From: Ochotona curzoniae
Taxonomy: Eukaryota; Chordata; Mammalia; Lagomorpha; Ochotonidae
NCBI RefSeq assembly: GCF_017591425.1
Contig: NW_024466599.1
Location: 26,698,001-26,762,000 of the forward strand
Direction: 5' to 3'
DNA length: 64,000 nucleotides
The first letter of the stretch is position 1. Each line of letters begins with the position of its first letter. The translations under genes and the position numbers were made by a program. Shown in pieces: positions 1 through 11,200 of this stretch. The notes under the pieces were generated by a model, which had not been told where the DNA came from, ran no database searches, and worked only from the letters and a program-made list of their open reading frames with translations.

Positions 1-17
1 ATATTTTCAAAATTTCT

Positions 18-348
18 CTTTTTTAAGATTTATTTTTTTTTATTGAAAAGTCAGATCTACAGAAAGGAGGAGAGACAGAGAGGAAGATCTTCTGTCTGCT
101 GATTCACTCCCCAAGTGACCTCAATAGCCGGTGCTGTGTTGACCTGAAGCCAGGAACCAGAAGTTTCTTCCGGTTTTCCCACGCGGGTGCAGGATCCCAA
201 GGCTTTGGGCCATCCTCGACTGCTTTCCCAGGCCATAAGCAGGGAGCTGGATGGGAAATTGGGCTGTTGGGATTAGAACCAGTGCCCATATGGGATCCTG
301 GTGCATTCAATGTGAGGACCTTAGCCATGAGGGCACCGCGCCAGGCCC
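18..348 (-). mobile_element. Lagomorph C-type SINE, young, near full length
   Basis: This is a tRNA-derived non-autonomous retrotransposon. Reading the minus strand it has the full family layout: head, GGTTCTAATCC B box, a CCATATGGGC core, the conserved CAGCTCCCTGCTTATGGCCT block, the GGGAAAACCGGAAG block and an A-rich tail that appears here as a T-run at 18-40. It is flanked by a perfect 16-bp target-site duplication, TATTTTCAAAATTTCT, at 2-17 and 349-364. Perfect flanks and retained CpGs indicate a recent insertion. The open frames across it are not genes. Confidence 0.95.
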
Positions 349-555
349 TATTTTCAAAATTTCTAAGATAAGTGTAAAACATCATTGCCTTAAAAGCACA
401 ATTCAAAGCAGAGTGGCTGAACTAGTATACACGCAGTGGTATCCCAACAGAAGGCAGAGACAGCCCAAGATATATGTATAAAGTTATGACCCAAATGCTG
501 ATATCTTTGGGAGTTCTACCACAGTTCTTTTTTGATGAAGGAAATCATACTGCTC

Positions 556-836
556 ATTTCTGTTTATTTGAAGGTAGAGACAGAGAGATAGATCTTTCAT
601 CCTTTGGTTCATTCCCCAAATATCTATACAATGCGGCAAGACTGAAGCCAGGAGATGGAGAGTCTGTCTTGTGGGTGGCAGGGATTCAACGCATTGAGCC
701 ATCATCTGACTCTTCCCAGGGTGTGCATTAGCTGGAAGCTGGAAGCAGGATTGGAACCAGACTTGAACCCATGCTCTCTAACAAGATAGAGGTATCCCAA
801 GCAGCCTCTTAACTTCTATACCAAATACCAGTCCTG
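556..836 (-). mobile_element. C-type SINE, old and diverged
   Basis: The order of blocks is recognisable: a TTTATTTGAAGGTAGAGACAGAGAG tail region, a TTCATTCCCCAAAT block, CTGAAGCCAGGAG, then the GCTGGAAGCAGGATTGGAACC segment and the head. Heavy substitution and small deletions mark it as an old copy. Confidence 0.75.
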
Positions 837-840
837 GAAA

Positions 841-3195
841 CAGATTTTTAAATAAAATTTCCCATTTAGGTGTAGAAAATTTAAAGGTATGAACAATCAA
901 TATTGACATTATAAAAGTAAATGTATTTTCCTTAGAGGTAAATGAAGAGCCAAGGTGCAGCCCTTAGTCCATTGCATGCAGTTTGAAACAGCCAAAACCT
1001 AAACACCCAACATGATTTTGGCACAAAATGGCTGGCTGCCAGAGCTCTAAGTGCTATTTGGAACAATAACAAGATAATAAGCAATGCCAACATTCAGAGG
1101 AACAAAAGGAGAACTCTTCCTTCATTTGTCTTTGTTCAATACCATAGGAACATTCTCTATGCTTTAGGTGGCCCTTCTGGAGCCCAAGTCTCCATGATGC
1201 ACTCTGCTCTTCCTTCTGTTAAGCTTGATGCTTTGCAAGTTATCATTAAATTCCTTATTTTGGTGGATGGAGCCAGGATATCTGAGTCCAAAGCCAGGGA
1301 GTGCTCTTAAAGACAAATCCTCAGGTCTTGTGCCACCTGAGCTCAGATATATGGGCTCCTCTTTTCCCTGTGGTGATGCTGCTTTGCTTTCTCACCCCTC
1401 TGGGGAGTGGAGTCCATTAACAGAACCTTCACACTCTTAGCAACTTCGATTAGCCAAGGCTGTGGCATGGAACAGAAGTGCAGGCTTCAGGTCATGGGCA
1501 AGCCCTCTAGACCAGGCATTTTGAGTCAGAGGCATCCATTTTTCCTGATACTCAGAGCTGCTGGATGAAGAAGCTAGAAACCTCAATGAGACAATGAAAT
1601 CAAAAGAAATAGACAAGTGACAAACTCTTGCTTCTTATGTAGCTGAGGCTTGATGGTATGGACAAGCATGTCATGAATCAACTGACTAGCACCAGAGTTT
1701 TACCAGCTATCCTGAAGCCTGCCGACAACACTGGCCCATGTCATAATGAGGGCCTTCTGATAACATGCTCCTTTGGATGAAGTCCAAGGGAGACACGTGG
1801 CTTGTGGAATTCCACACTGTAACCAGCTATGCTTCAGAGAGATTCCAGAATCCTGATGATATGACTTATTCAGGGTGAAGGTTATCTATTCCTCTTCCCC
1901 CAGACCCCCATACGCCAGGAGAGGGGCATCTTGCTCATGTCAGGTGACAAGGGCCTTGTTCCTTCTGGTATAATGAGCTTCTTATGTCATATAGACCCTG
2001 AAATACCCAACAAGCCATTGCTCTTAATCTCTCCCTAGGAAAGAAAGCATTGTGAACTGACATGACCATGGGAATAGCTGCCCCTGGAGTTACTGCTTAT
2101 CCCTGTACTATTCATGGAGGCTCTTGGGGAAATGTCCAAAAACCTCTTCACAGCTCTTGCTTCCTGAAATTCTGATCATCACTTGTGGATTGAAACATGT
2201 GGATTACAAATGGTTTGGTGAGCATTGTTTCAAGAAACAGCTAATGCATTGTGATGAAGATTGCAGTAGAATCGTGCAAGGGTTTGATTCAGGAATCTGT
2301 ATTTCCGTTGTTGTGTAGAGAATTAACTAAGGGAAAATGATGTTTAAAAGAGATTTATGTAATAGGTCAACACATACCTCACTTTCCTCTAAGTTGTGAA
2401 CTAAGCGATGGACAAGGAATAACGTGAATGGAGGTCAATATACCACTGATTCGTGAGAACTGGCATTGCTGGCTTTGGGCCTGGAATTAGAGTATAACCA
2501 CATGTGTAGCAGAAGACATGAGCCATCCCACTGAGGAAACCAGTGAGACATGATGGGGCAGAGCATAATGTGAGCTATCCAGGGGAAGTTGGCTCCCAAA
2601 AGTAAGAGAGGAAGGAAGGGTCTAGACTGGAAATGTGGGTTTGTATCCCTCAGTCACCATTAAGGTGCCTCATCCCCCCCTCATGGGCCATTAGTATTGA
2701 GGCGTTGAGTTAGGGGAGTGTTCACTCATTCAGGGGAGTGTCTGAGGCCAGGATGACATACTGGTAGTATTCCTTAGGGGAATGTCTCCAATGGAGGCCT
2801 GTGGCAGGCAGGGAATTTTCACAAAGAGCAGCATTCCTGTGGGTCCAGAGCCCCATCTCCCTTAGAGGATTTATTTCTATCCACTTCCATAAGCCAGCAT
2901 GCACATATCTCAAATCTACCAACAGTAGCTGGCAGATATGGAATCGGATAGGCTGATGGACATCACGGACTCATTGGCCCTTTGGAATCTTCTGGAAGGA
3001 GCACTGAGAAAGTAATGTTTTGCAGGCCCCTACTCAAAGAAAACCGGGAACTCCAGAAGAGGGACAGTTTTACAGAGTTCTTCAGTGAGTCTAATCTGCA
3101 GCCCAGCTTAAGAACCACAAATATGGATGATCTCTCTTTGTCAGGGGTGGCCATCCCTGCCACTCAGATTGGCAGCATTCTGGGGCAAGTGATGT
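841..3195. other. Unassigned non-coding DNA
   Basis: I recognise no exon, RNA gene or named repeat here. Open frames are short (at most about 71 codons) and stop-rich. A CCCCCCCTC run lies near 2673. Parts of 1.1-3.1 kb could be a very decayed retroviral insert, but I found no motif that shows it. Confidence 0.5.
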
Positions 3196-3315
3196 AGAAT
3201 GGTGGTAAAGACTGCTGGCTCTGGGATCAAGTGGCCTGATTCTCCTCCTCCTTAGAAAGGCCTAGATTCCATTGGTTAAGTCACTTAAACATTACTTAGT
3301 CTCTCCAGGACAATC
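3196..3315 (+). mobile_element. MIR SINE fragment
   Basis: The order TAGAATGGTGGTAAAGACTG, GCTGGCTCTGGGATCAAGTGGCCTGATTC and GTTAAGTCACTTAAACATTACTTAGTCTCTCC (in separate blocks) follows the MIR core: tRNA-like head, then the sodium-style ...GTCACTTAA...CTCTC segment. It is diverged as expected for this pan-mammalian family. Confidence 0.7.
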
Positions 3316-3813
3316 AGGGCCCTCAGTAAAAGGGAATCCACTCCAAGGTGATATCTAGCACCAGGTTTTCTTTGTGTCTGTTGCAGAAGGCAATGGGCCA
3401 CAGTTCCAAAGTGTAGATGTTTGGGTTATGCTCCAAGTCAGAGAAGTCCCGTGCGGTGTAGGTTTTTGAGTAATGCCAATAGCAGCTACCATCCTACAGT
3501 TGGGAGCTATGTTTCCTCACTGGAAAAAAAAATGAAATTTCATTGACACCTCTCCCTTGTTGCCTCAAAGTATGAATGCTCTCATGAGCTGATCGAATTC
3601 TTCATATTGGCATTACAAATTCATTCATATTCTGAGTTACTTTAACTTTCATAACTCCCAGGCTTGCTGTTAACCCAAGTCCCATCTACCTGGCCTGTAA
3701 GTGCCTTGCCTTCTTGTTCTTATTTTCAGAACACCATATACTGAAAATTACTTAATTAACAGTTCTTGATTATGAGAATAATTGTGGTCTTGGATGAATT
3801 GTTATTTTCCCCA

Positions 3814-4113
3814 GATTTATTTGTTTATTTATTTTAAAAGACAGAGAGAGAAAGAAAGATCTATCTTCTATCCACTGGTTTACTCCCAAAAGACTACAAG
3901 AGCTGGGACTGGGCACTATTAAACTGAGCAGCCAGGAAGGGGCTCCAACAACATCTTCCAGGGGAAATCAAGTACTTGTGCCACCATCTGGTATTTCCCT
4001 GAAGCATTAGCTGAGAGCCAGATCAAGAGTAACTGATATTCAAACCAGCCCTCCAATATGGGATACATGTGTCCCCCAAAACTGGAAGCTGCTGCGCCAC
4101 AGCACCATCCCTG
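3814..4113 (-). mobile_element. C-type SINE, old
   Basis: It starts with an inverted tail (TTTATTTGTTTATTTATTTT), followed by AGACAGAGAGAGAAAG, a TCTATCCACTGGTTTACTCC block, a diverged centre and the CCAATATGGGATACA core. The head ends near GCACCATCCC. Several indels make it shorter than younger copies. Confidence 0.8.
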
Positions 4114-5527
4114 AATTGTGCTTAAATAACCAAGAATTCCTAGGGTAAAAACCTGTAGCTGAATGGGATATTGGAGACCTAGGTTGGAGCTAAAAGGCAA
4201 CTTAGCTAAAGCTACCCACGCATGAGGTCCCATTTTCCTTTCTATCATATTGCCTCTCTCTAGGATAACGTTAACCCACGTCTCTGTTTTTTTAATCCAT
4301 TTCATTCCCCTTTCCCTTTTGGCTGCAAAGGTCCCAAATTCATGGAGAAAGAAAATTTTTTTTAAAAGCGTGAATACAAATGTCTAGCTCCTAGGTTTGG
4401 ATAGCTTGGACGGAGGATGAGTTTTATTACTCCCCAGCTTGTTTTGCCAACAGCTCAAAGAGCAAAGAAAACCCAAAGAAGTGGAACCAGTAAGAGGTCA
4501 GCTGTTTGCCATCCTCTAACCCAGCAGAGCAGAGCTACCTGCTGCCCAGGAGCAGTGATTCATCACCTTCTGCTCTGAAATAGAGCCAGCAAGGTGAGCA
4601 GATCTGCGGAGGCGCAGCAACTTGGGCAGCTGTGGAAATCTGCCGATGCTGTGGTTGGCTTGGAGCCCAGGGTCTCTTGTTGGTCTTCTCTGGAAAAACT
4701 CCTCACAAAAGAGGTTCTCACAAGCTCCAGCCATCAGAGCTCTACAGCTAAGATTTAGGGAAACTAGTGTGCAAATGGGCAGAATAAAATATTGCCCAAA
4801 GATTTAACAGGATGGGAAGTTCCTTGTTTGGCAATCTGGCTGTGTGTTCTGGAGCCATGCAGAACAAAGACCTTCACATGTCTATTTTGGCAAGGAAGGT
4901 TTAAATGATCCTTTTCCACCCAATGCAAATGACCACCTAAGCTGTGAGTGTTGATTGAATATCTGTTTAGCACTACCACAGCCTCAGCTAGGGTCCTGTC
5001 ATGGTCCTCCCTGCACCAGCAACGCAAAGCTGCAGGTGACGAGTGCACACAGTGAAGGATTTTGCCTCTCCCTACATCTCTGGGTTTTCTAAGTGACAAT
5101 GGGTGTTGGGTGGGTTCTACTCCTTTCAGCTCCCACCAGTCCCCTTAAGGTCACATCTTCCCTCCCTGAAGTGTTATTTTTGGAGAGGCCATTTGGAAAA
5201 TGACAAAATTGAAATATCCAGATGTGCCTTTGTGTGCATTTTTCATGCATTGGGAGCCTGGGGTGATGGATTTGGATCTGAAACACACACCATGTGTGGG
5301 ACAGCTTCCCCCATCTGGAGCCCAGGTGTGGGGGTCCATCCCTGGCTTCCAGATACAGATATCAGCAAGTTATGAGAGCAAGGCAAATCCAGCTTGCCTT
5401 CTCTTGCCCCATAGGAATGATCTTTCTTTTGATGTACAAGGCCAAGGTTGAATTTCATTTGCAGGTCAAGTTTAGCTACAATGGCAGAATTGGACACACA
5501 GAGAAAGCTGGGAAGTTGTAACAGGCA
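4114..5527. other. Unassigned non-coding DNA
   Basis: No repeat family or exon is recognised. Overlapping open frames of 60-111 codons occur on both strands around 4.6-5.5 kb but have no domain, no signal peptide and no splice-bounded structure. Confidence 0.5.
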
Positions 5528-5740
5528 ATGTGAGGCAATGGTTTAGAGCTTACCTTACGACATCAGACGACTTGAGCTCAAATTTCGGCTGTCTTAATTT
5601 GTTCTCTATGTGACCTTAGGAAAGGAACATTATTTGTCCAAATGTGGATTGCTTTATCTGTAAAATATAGTTCTTACCTGAAAGTACTGTTATGATGACT
5701 AAAAGAATGCTTGTGAAAAACATGAAGCACCACTAGCTCA
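5528..5740 (+). mobile_element. MIR SINE
   Basis: Recognisable MIR order: GGCAATGGTTTAGAGC, GACTTGAGCTCAAATTTCGGC, CTATGTGACCTTAGGAAAGG, GCTTTATCTGTAAAATA and a decayed 3' part. The GTGACCTTAGG and TATCTGTAAAAT blocks are diagnostic. Confidence 0.8.
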
Positions 5741-5818
5741 GTTCCATTAGGAAAGAACAAGTTGCCATCATTATTGTCAATTTTAGAAGCATAGTCTCTT
5801 TTCCACAAGGCCCTGCTT

Positions 5819-6114
5819 CAGGGGCCAGCGCCATAGCAGAGCAAGTTACACCTCTGCATACAGTGCCAGCATCCCATATGGATGCTAATTTGAGTTCCAG
5901 CTGCTCCATTTCCAATCCAGCTCCCTGCTAGTGGCTTGAGAAAGCAGTGAAGGATGGTCCAAGTGCTTGGACCCTTGAATGCATGTGGGAGATCTGGAAG
6001 AAGTTCCTGGCTCCTGAGATCAGCCTGGCCAGCCATAGCCATTGGTCATTGCGACTATTTGGGGATTGACCCAGTGCATGGAAGCTAGAGCTCTCTCCAA
6101 CTCTCTCTCTCTCC

Positions 6115-6162
<48 letters not shown>

Positions 6163-6209
6163 TTTTCTCTGTAATTCTTGGTTTCAAATAAAAATAAGGA
6201 AATCTTTAA
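5819..6209 (+). mobile_element. C-type SINE with expanded CT tract
   Basis: GGGGCCAGCGCCATAGCAGA head, CATCCCATATGGATGC core, CAGCTCCCTGCTAGTGGCTT block, GTGGGAGATCTGGAAGAAG, and a tail ending in AAATAAAAATAAGG. The pyrimidine segment before the tail has expanded to a (CT)n tract, so the copy is longer than usual. It is an older subfamily than the copy at 18-348. Confidence 0.88.
6091..6159. repeat. (CT)n microsatellite inside SINE
   Basis: A CT dinucleotide run interrupted twice by CTCTCCAACT. The repeated interruption suggests slippage copied a unit larger than two bases. The Glu-Arg-rich open frame on the other strand is an artefact of this tract. Confidence 0.95.
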
Positions 6210-6530
6210 CAAAAAGTACCCTTTCGAAACATTTACATTAAGGGCTGCCTATTCTGTATCCTCCCGCTGCTGAAATTTCCTCATCATAACCCCAAACCTC
6301 ACCCTTGTCTCATTTTCTGACATTCCATTTTTATCTACCGTTTGGTAACTACATGGAAGAACTCAAATTCCTTGCTATGCTGTCAGTGACTGTTGTCACC
6401 ACAGTGCGCGCCGCTGAAGGACAGCTTCAGAGTTATCTGTGTCAACGGCGTCCCCTGGTGTCAGTTCTGTCAGAGCAGTGAGTGGGGAGAAAGGGTTCCT
6501 TTGGGCTTTAAGAGCCAAGCGCCCAGAACT

Positions 6531-6634
6531 AAGGCCACATATCAGGTGAGACACGATCAAAGCCAAAGTAAGCTTTTCACTTTACCAAGTTTCTTCTAGA
6601 TACTTTAATTCAGATGCCACCATGGTGCAAAGCA
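6531..6634 (+). repeat. Unnamed 104-bp repeat, copy A
   Basis: This segment aligns without gaps to 8414-8517, with about 85 of 104 positions identical by eye. It begins AAGGCCACATATCAGG and contains AAAGTAAGCTTTTCACTTTA and AATTCAGATGCCAC. I do not recognise the family. It could be a local duplication or two copies of an old interspersed repeat. Confidence 0.8.
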
Positions 6635-6658
6635 TTTGGTTCCTGGACAATGGCTCTT

Positions 6659-6983
6659 TCTTTTCTTTTCTTTTTTTTTTTTTTATTTGAAAGACAGATT
6701 TACTGAGAGAAAAGTGAGAGAAGATCTTCCATCTGCTGGTTTACTTCCCAAATGGTCACAACAGCCATCGCTGAGCTGATCTGAAGTCCGGAGCCAGGAA
6801 CGTCTTCTGGGTCTCCCACACACAGATACAGGGTCCCAAGGCATTGGTCCATCCTTGACTACTTTCCCAGGCCACAAGCAGGGAGCTGGATGGGAAGTGG
6901 AGCAGCCAGGACATGATCAGGCATCCATATGGGATCCCAGTGTTTGAAGGGGAAGGATCAGGCAGTTGAGCCATCACACTGGC
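6659..6983 (-). mobile_element. C-type SINE, near full length
   Basis: A long inverted tail (T-rich, 6659-6686) is followed by AAGACAGATTTACTGAGAG, GAAGATCTTCCATCTGCTGG, CTGAAGTCCGGAGCCAGGAA, CAGGGAGCTGGATGGGAAG and the CCATATGGGATCCC core. The head is diverged and ends at CATCACACTGGCC. It abuts a second SINE piece of opposite orientation at 6995. Confidence 0.9.
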
Positions 6984-6994
6984 CATCATGGCTT

Positions 6995-7110
6995 TGGCTT
7001 TTAGCCACATGGAGAGAGAACCATCAGATGGAAGATCTTTCTCTCTGTATCTCCTTTCCTCTATATATCTGCCTTTCCAATAAAAATAAATAAATCTTTT
7101 AAAATATATA
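6995..7110 (+). mobile_element. C-type SINE 3' fragment
   Basis: Only the 3' third is present: a CAGATGGAAGATCTTTCTCTC block, CTGTATCTCCTTTCC, CTGCCTTTCCAATAAAAATA and the AAATAAATCTTTT tail. It is 5'-truncated next to the inverted copy, so the two 3' ends form complementary arms. Confidence 0.85.
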
Positions 7111-7866
7111 TTTATTTTTAAAAAGACGTCTTCTGTTGTGGTGGCAATGTTCTGTTTTAGTGAAGATTGTCCCTTTGGGTTGGTTCTGCCTACATATTCA
7201 AGTTAGGAACATTTTATTGAGCTCCTCCCCGCCGAAAACCTGTGTTAGATTTAACAGAAGTTGGTAAAATCTCCAAAAACAGATGTTTCTCAAGGGATTC
7301 CCAATATAAATGTGTGTGTGTGAGAGAGAGAGATTCAAGACAAGTGAACAGACACTGCAGGGCAATGTGTGGCTAAAAGCCATACCTTTGCCATTGTGAC
7401 CCTCACAGCCCCCCAGTCCCACAGCTGAGATGGCATCCAGGCCTGGAGAAGGCCTGGGACAGCTGACACTTGGAGCGGCGTTGCCAGCTTGTGGTTTGCT
7501 TCATGTCTGAGCAAGTTCCTTGGAAGTGCAGGCCTCACCTTCTGCTTTCATGGCAGGAAAAAGAGGCTCTCATGCTTCCTGAAACAGGAACGCATGTATG
7601 GTTTTATTACTCGGAGAGGGAACTCAGATATCTAAGAATAGCTTGATCCCTAGCCCTGGTTGGTGGTCTTTTCTGGATACGTTTGCGGTGGAAAAAGCGT
7701 AGAGTGAGTAGACAACTCCTTCTCTCCACCCCTCGGTGTAATCTCCAGAAGTCCATGACTGGAAAGGCCAAAATAGGGGCCTCCGCCTGGGGTTCCCGGA
7801 TTGCCGCTGTGACGGTCTTGCTTCCTCTAAGAATCATGGCTTTAAGGAGGATTGTGGCTCAGGCCA
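7111..7866. other. Unassigned non-coding DNA
   Basis: A short (TG)n(AG)n run lies at 7311-7333. Otherwise nothing is recognised. Open frames reach 76 codons only. Confidence 0.5.
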
Positions 7867-7881
7867 AATTTCTCATCATTT

Positions 7882-8230
7882 AAAAAAACATTTATTTATT
7901 ATTTATTTGTATTGGAAAGTCAGCTATACAGTGAGGAGGAGAGACAGAGAGGAAGATTCTCTATCCAATGATTCACTCCCCAAGTGGCTACAAAGGCCAG
8001 AGCTGAGCCAATCCAAAGCCAGGAGCCAGGAGCCAGGAGCCAGGAGCTTCCTCTGGGTCTCCCACGCAGGTGCAGGGACCCAAAGTTTTGGGCATCCTTG
8101 ACTGCTTTCCCAGGCCACAAGCAGGGAGCTGGATGGGAAATGGGGCTACCGGGACACAACTTGGTATCCATATGGGATCCCAGCATATATAAGGCAAGGA
8201 CTTTAGCCACTAGGCTACCACATTGGGCCC
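7882..8230 (-). mobile_element. C-type SINE, full length, with internal 7-bp expansion
   Basis: All family blocks are present, including the GGGCCCAATGTGGTAGCC head at 8230 on the minus strand. Flanking direct repeats 7867-7881 and 8231-8245 match at 13 of 15 positions. The GGCTCCTGGCTT segment has been expanded: AGCCAGG occurs about four times in a row at 8017-8047 on the plus strand. Confidence 0.92.
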
Positions 8231-8413
8231 AATTCCTCATAATTTTTATGTGCATTGACTATTTAGGAATATTTTCTCTTAACTGCTGACCCATTACTTC
8301 TTCACCTGCAAAGTGGAGGTAATAATATCTTTCACAGAGGCCATTCGTGCTAATGAAGTAAAAAATAATAAAGAATGACAAAGTAATTAGAAAAGATTGA
8401 AACAAAGCAAATC

Positions 8414-8517
8414 AAGGCCACATATCAGGCAAGAAGTTACCAAGGCCAAAGTAAGCTTTTCACTTTACCATTTTGCTTCTAGATGTCCTAATTCAGATGC
8501 CACTGTGGGGCAAAGCC
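8414..8517 (+). repeat. Unnamed 104-bp repeat, copy B
   Basis: The partner of 6531-6634, in the same orientation and 1,883 bases downstream. It is followed by unrelated sequence and then a C-type SINE, whereas copy A is followed closely by an inverted SINE, so the similarity is not explained by the SINEs. Confidence 0.8.
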
Positions 8518-8597
8518 AACATAGATTTGCAGTAGGCAGGGGCAGCATCCCAAATCCTGGAGCAAGAGTCAAGAGAAAGATGAAGGGTATCCAAACA

Positions 8598-8885
8598 GAA
8601 GTGGATGTGGTGCAGCAAGCTAAGCCACCATCTGTGACACCAGCATCCCAGATGCCAGGTGGGATGCTACCTGCTCTGCTCCTGATCCAGCTCCCTACTG
8701 ATGCACCTGGGAAGGCAACGATGATGTCCCACCCATGAAGCCGACTTTCAGGGAAGAATTCTGCTTCCAGCCTCAGTCCTGTCCCAGACCTGGCAATTAT
8801 GGCCATCTGCAGTGTGAATCAGTGAATTGAGGTGTCTCTTTCTTGCTTGTTCTTGCTCTGCCTTTCAGATACATCTTATAAAAGA
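8598..8885 (+). mobile_element. C-type SINE, old
   Basis: GATGTGGTGCAGCAAGCTAA head, ACACCAGCATCCCAGATGCC core, CTGATCCAGCTCCCTACTGA, CACCTGGGAAGGCAACGATG, then a decayed centre and a CTGCCTTTCAGATACATC 3' end. The GTGGTGCAGCAGGTTAAG-type head marks an older subfamily. Confidence 0.8.
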
Positions 8886-10229
8886 CTCACACATAACCCA
8901 AGTGTCATCATCAAACTAGGAAAGGGACACTGCTGTGTTTTCATCTCTCATACTTGTGGGGTATGGGGAAAAGTCTCGTGTACGTTTAATGTAAAACACA
9001 AGTTAGCACATTTCATGAGCTTTTCCATGTTGTGTTTCTTTCTGTCATAAATCAGTAAATTTGTACAAACTTTCTAATCTATGTAACAGCACTTGCTCCA
9101 TCACAAATGAAGAGCTGATCATACTGAAAGACTACTCTGTTCTGATATTTTCAATCATATGTAAGACAAGCAACTCACACTGCACTAAGATCCTCTGTCT
9201 GTCATGGCATGGGTTAGGGTAGAAAAGCATACAAGACAGTTGAGCCTCTTCATTTCTGTGTAACTGATCTTTGTTTCAAGTCCCCAGAAGTCTTCATTCT
9301 CCAGCATTCTACCTGGGTCAGAGGATGGAGAATGTTAGGGAATAAGAAAATGTTCCATTTTTAGAAATCTGGATTTAAAACAGTCACATACAATTCAATT
9401 AGATCTTTGGGTTACTTCAAATCTTCGGGGGGAAAAAAAATAATCTTTATGTTCTTCCTCCAACCTAGATGGCATCTGGCTGAAGAGGGAAGTACATATA
9501 TACTCATGGTGATGAGGAAAAGGGTTCGTCAGCTGGGTTACTGGCCCCACGTGATTGTCTAGGTCTGTATGTTTGCACCTATCTGATGTGTGTGGCTGAA
9601 GGCTATGGCCAATGGAACTCATGGTCTGTTGACCACTGGCTCCACCTGCTGGTCATTTCAAATGGCCTGCTAGACATTCAGTACACAATTCATTGGCTCT
9701 CCACTGTAGAGCTTCCTGTGACAAAGAAGATGACCGCCGTCCTTCACACCTCGATACGTTCTACTCCATAGCCATTATGGGGGCTGTTTATCTCCATGTG
9801 ACAACTTCCTCTGGGGGCAGGTACAAATTTCTCTGGGTCCCAGGCAACTTGCACTCCAATAAGCTGGCCTAATTTTTGAAGAAAATCAATGACCTACCGA
9901 AGACTGTTGTGTAACCACCTTTACTTTTCCACCCTAAACCTAACAGGCCATGTTTCATACAGAATTTCTTTAAAGCCACGTAGGATTTTCTGTCTCAACC
10001 CAGGGAGTCTCTCTGCTTTCGATTTCTTTAAAGTTTTTTCTCGTTTTGTTTTTGTAAGACTCTCTGGTTTCCTTCTATTAGTTTTAAATGTTAAGCTTTT
10101 AAAGGTGTAGTCAACCAGTTGAAGGTGGGAACATGTCTCATATAAACACAAACTTTAGGTTTTTCTTTGGAATAAAACAGGTTATTCACTGCTTCCATGG
10201 TTACTTCTGAGTTGCAAAAGTTCATCTTT
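8886..10229. other. Unassigned non-coding DNA
   Basis: No repeat or exon is recognised. Frames are stop-rich (76 codons at most). A GGGGGGAAAAAAAAT run lies near 9426. The 9.5-9.85 kb part is somewhat GC-richer, without CpG clustering. Confidence 0.5.
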
Positions 10230-10243
10230 GCTCCTGTAAGCTT

Positions 10244-10560
10244 CTTTTTTTTAAAGATTGATTTATTTATTTAGAAAGTCAGATATACAGAAAGGAGGAG
10301 AAACAGAGAGGAGAATCTTCCATCCGATGAGTCACTCCCCAAGTGAGCGCAACGGCCGATGCTATGCTGATCCTAAGCCAGGAGCCAGGAACTTCTTCCG
10401 GGTATCCCACATGGGTGCAAGGTCCCAAAGCTTTGGGTTATCCTCAACTGCTTTCCCAGGCCACAAGCAGGGAGCTGGATGGGAAGTGTAGCTGCCAGGA
10501 TTAGAACCAGTGCCCATATGGGATCCTGGTGCGTTCAAGGCGAGGACTTCAGCCGCTAGG
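10244..10560 (-). mobile_element. C-type SINE, young, head truncated
   Basis: High similarity to the youngest copies, with CpGs kept (GAGCGCAACGGCCGATGC). A perfect target-site duplication, CTCCTGTAAGCTT, lies at 10231-10243 and 10561-10573. The final GGGCC...GTGG head bases are missing, so reverse transcription stopped roughly 15-20 bases short. Confidence 0.95.
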
Positions 10561-10789
10561 CTCCTGTAAGCTTTTATTGAGGCAGAAAACAATCTTTTAT
10601 TTTCTTGTTTGTGAAATAGAAATCTATTTTATCTTCTTAAGAACTCTGAGGTTTCCATTCTCTTTCCTTTCTATGTGATGCCGTTTTTCATCTTGGGTAA
10701 AAACCATTCTCTTCCTTTTTTGAGGATGTAATGTTGGCAAGAAATCTGCCAAAAAAGAAAAGAAAGAAATCCTATAAAACCCATGATAG

Positions 10790-11200
10790 CTAGGGTTTGA
10801 GCATGTTCCCCAAAACTTCACTTGTGGAAGCCTGGTTCCCAGTACGGTGCTATTGAGATGATGGAAACTAAGAGGTGGGTCTTGGTGAGTTGTGGCCATC
10901 TCACTGGGGATATGCACTTGAAAAGGATTCATGCAATTCCTAGGGGACCCAGTTAGTCCCGGAGACTGAGTTAGCATAGAACACAGGCCCAGCCCTCTCT
11001 GACTTCCTGGCTTACTGTGTGATCTCTCCTCTTGCCCACAGTCCCACCATAATGGCAGGTTGTGACACAGCCAAAAGATCCCTCACTAGAGCCAAGCAGA
11101 TGCTGGTACCAGGCTTTCCAATTTCCAGAACTGTGTGCTTAGTAGGTCCATTTATAAGTACTCCATCTCAGACGTTTTGTTATAGCAACTGAAAATAGAT
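10790..11200 (+). mobile_element. MaLR-type (MLT1/MST-class) solo LTR
   Basis: The pattern CATGTTCCCCAAAACTTC, TTGAGATGATGGAAACTAAG, AGGTGGGTCTTGGTGAG, GATCCCTCACTAGAGCC, TTCCAATTTCCAGAACTGTG and the 3' end GTTTTGTTATAGCAACTGAA matches mammalian MaLR LTRs. No internal retroviral region adjoins it. The exact subfamily is uncertain. Confidence 0.65.

Noticed and set aside
1160..3190. Suspected decayed endogenous retrovirus
   Set aside because: No LTR pair, primer-binding site, or gag/pol/env motif could be identified in either strand.
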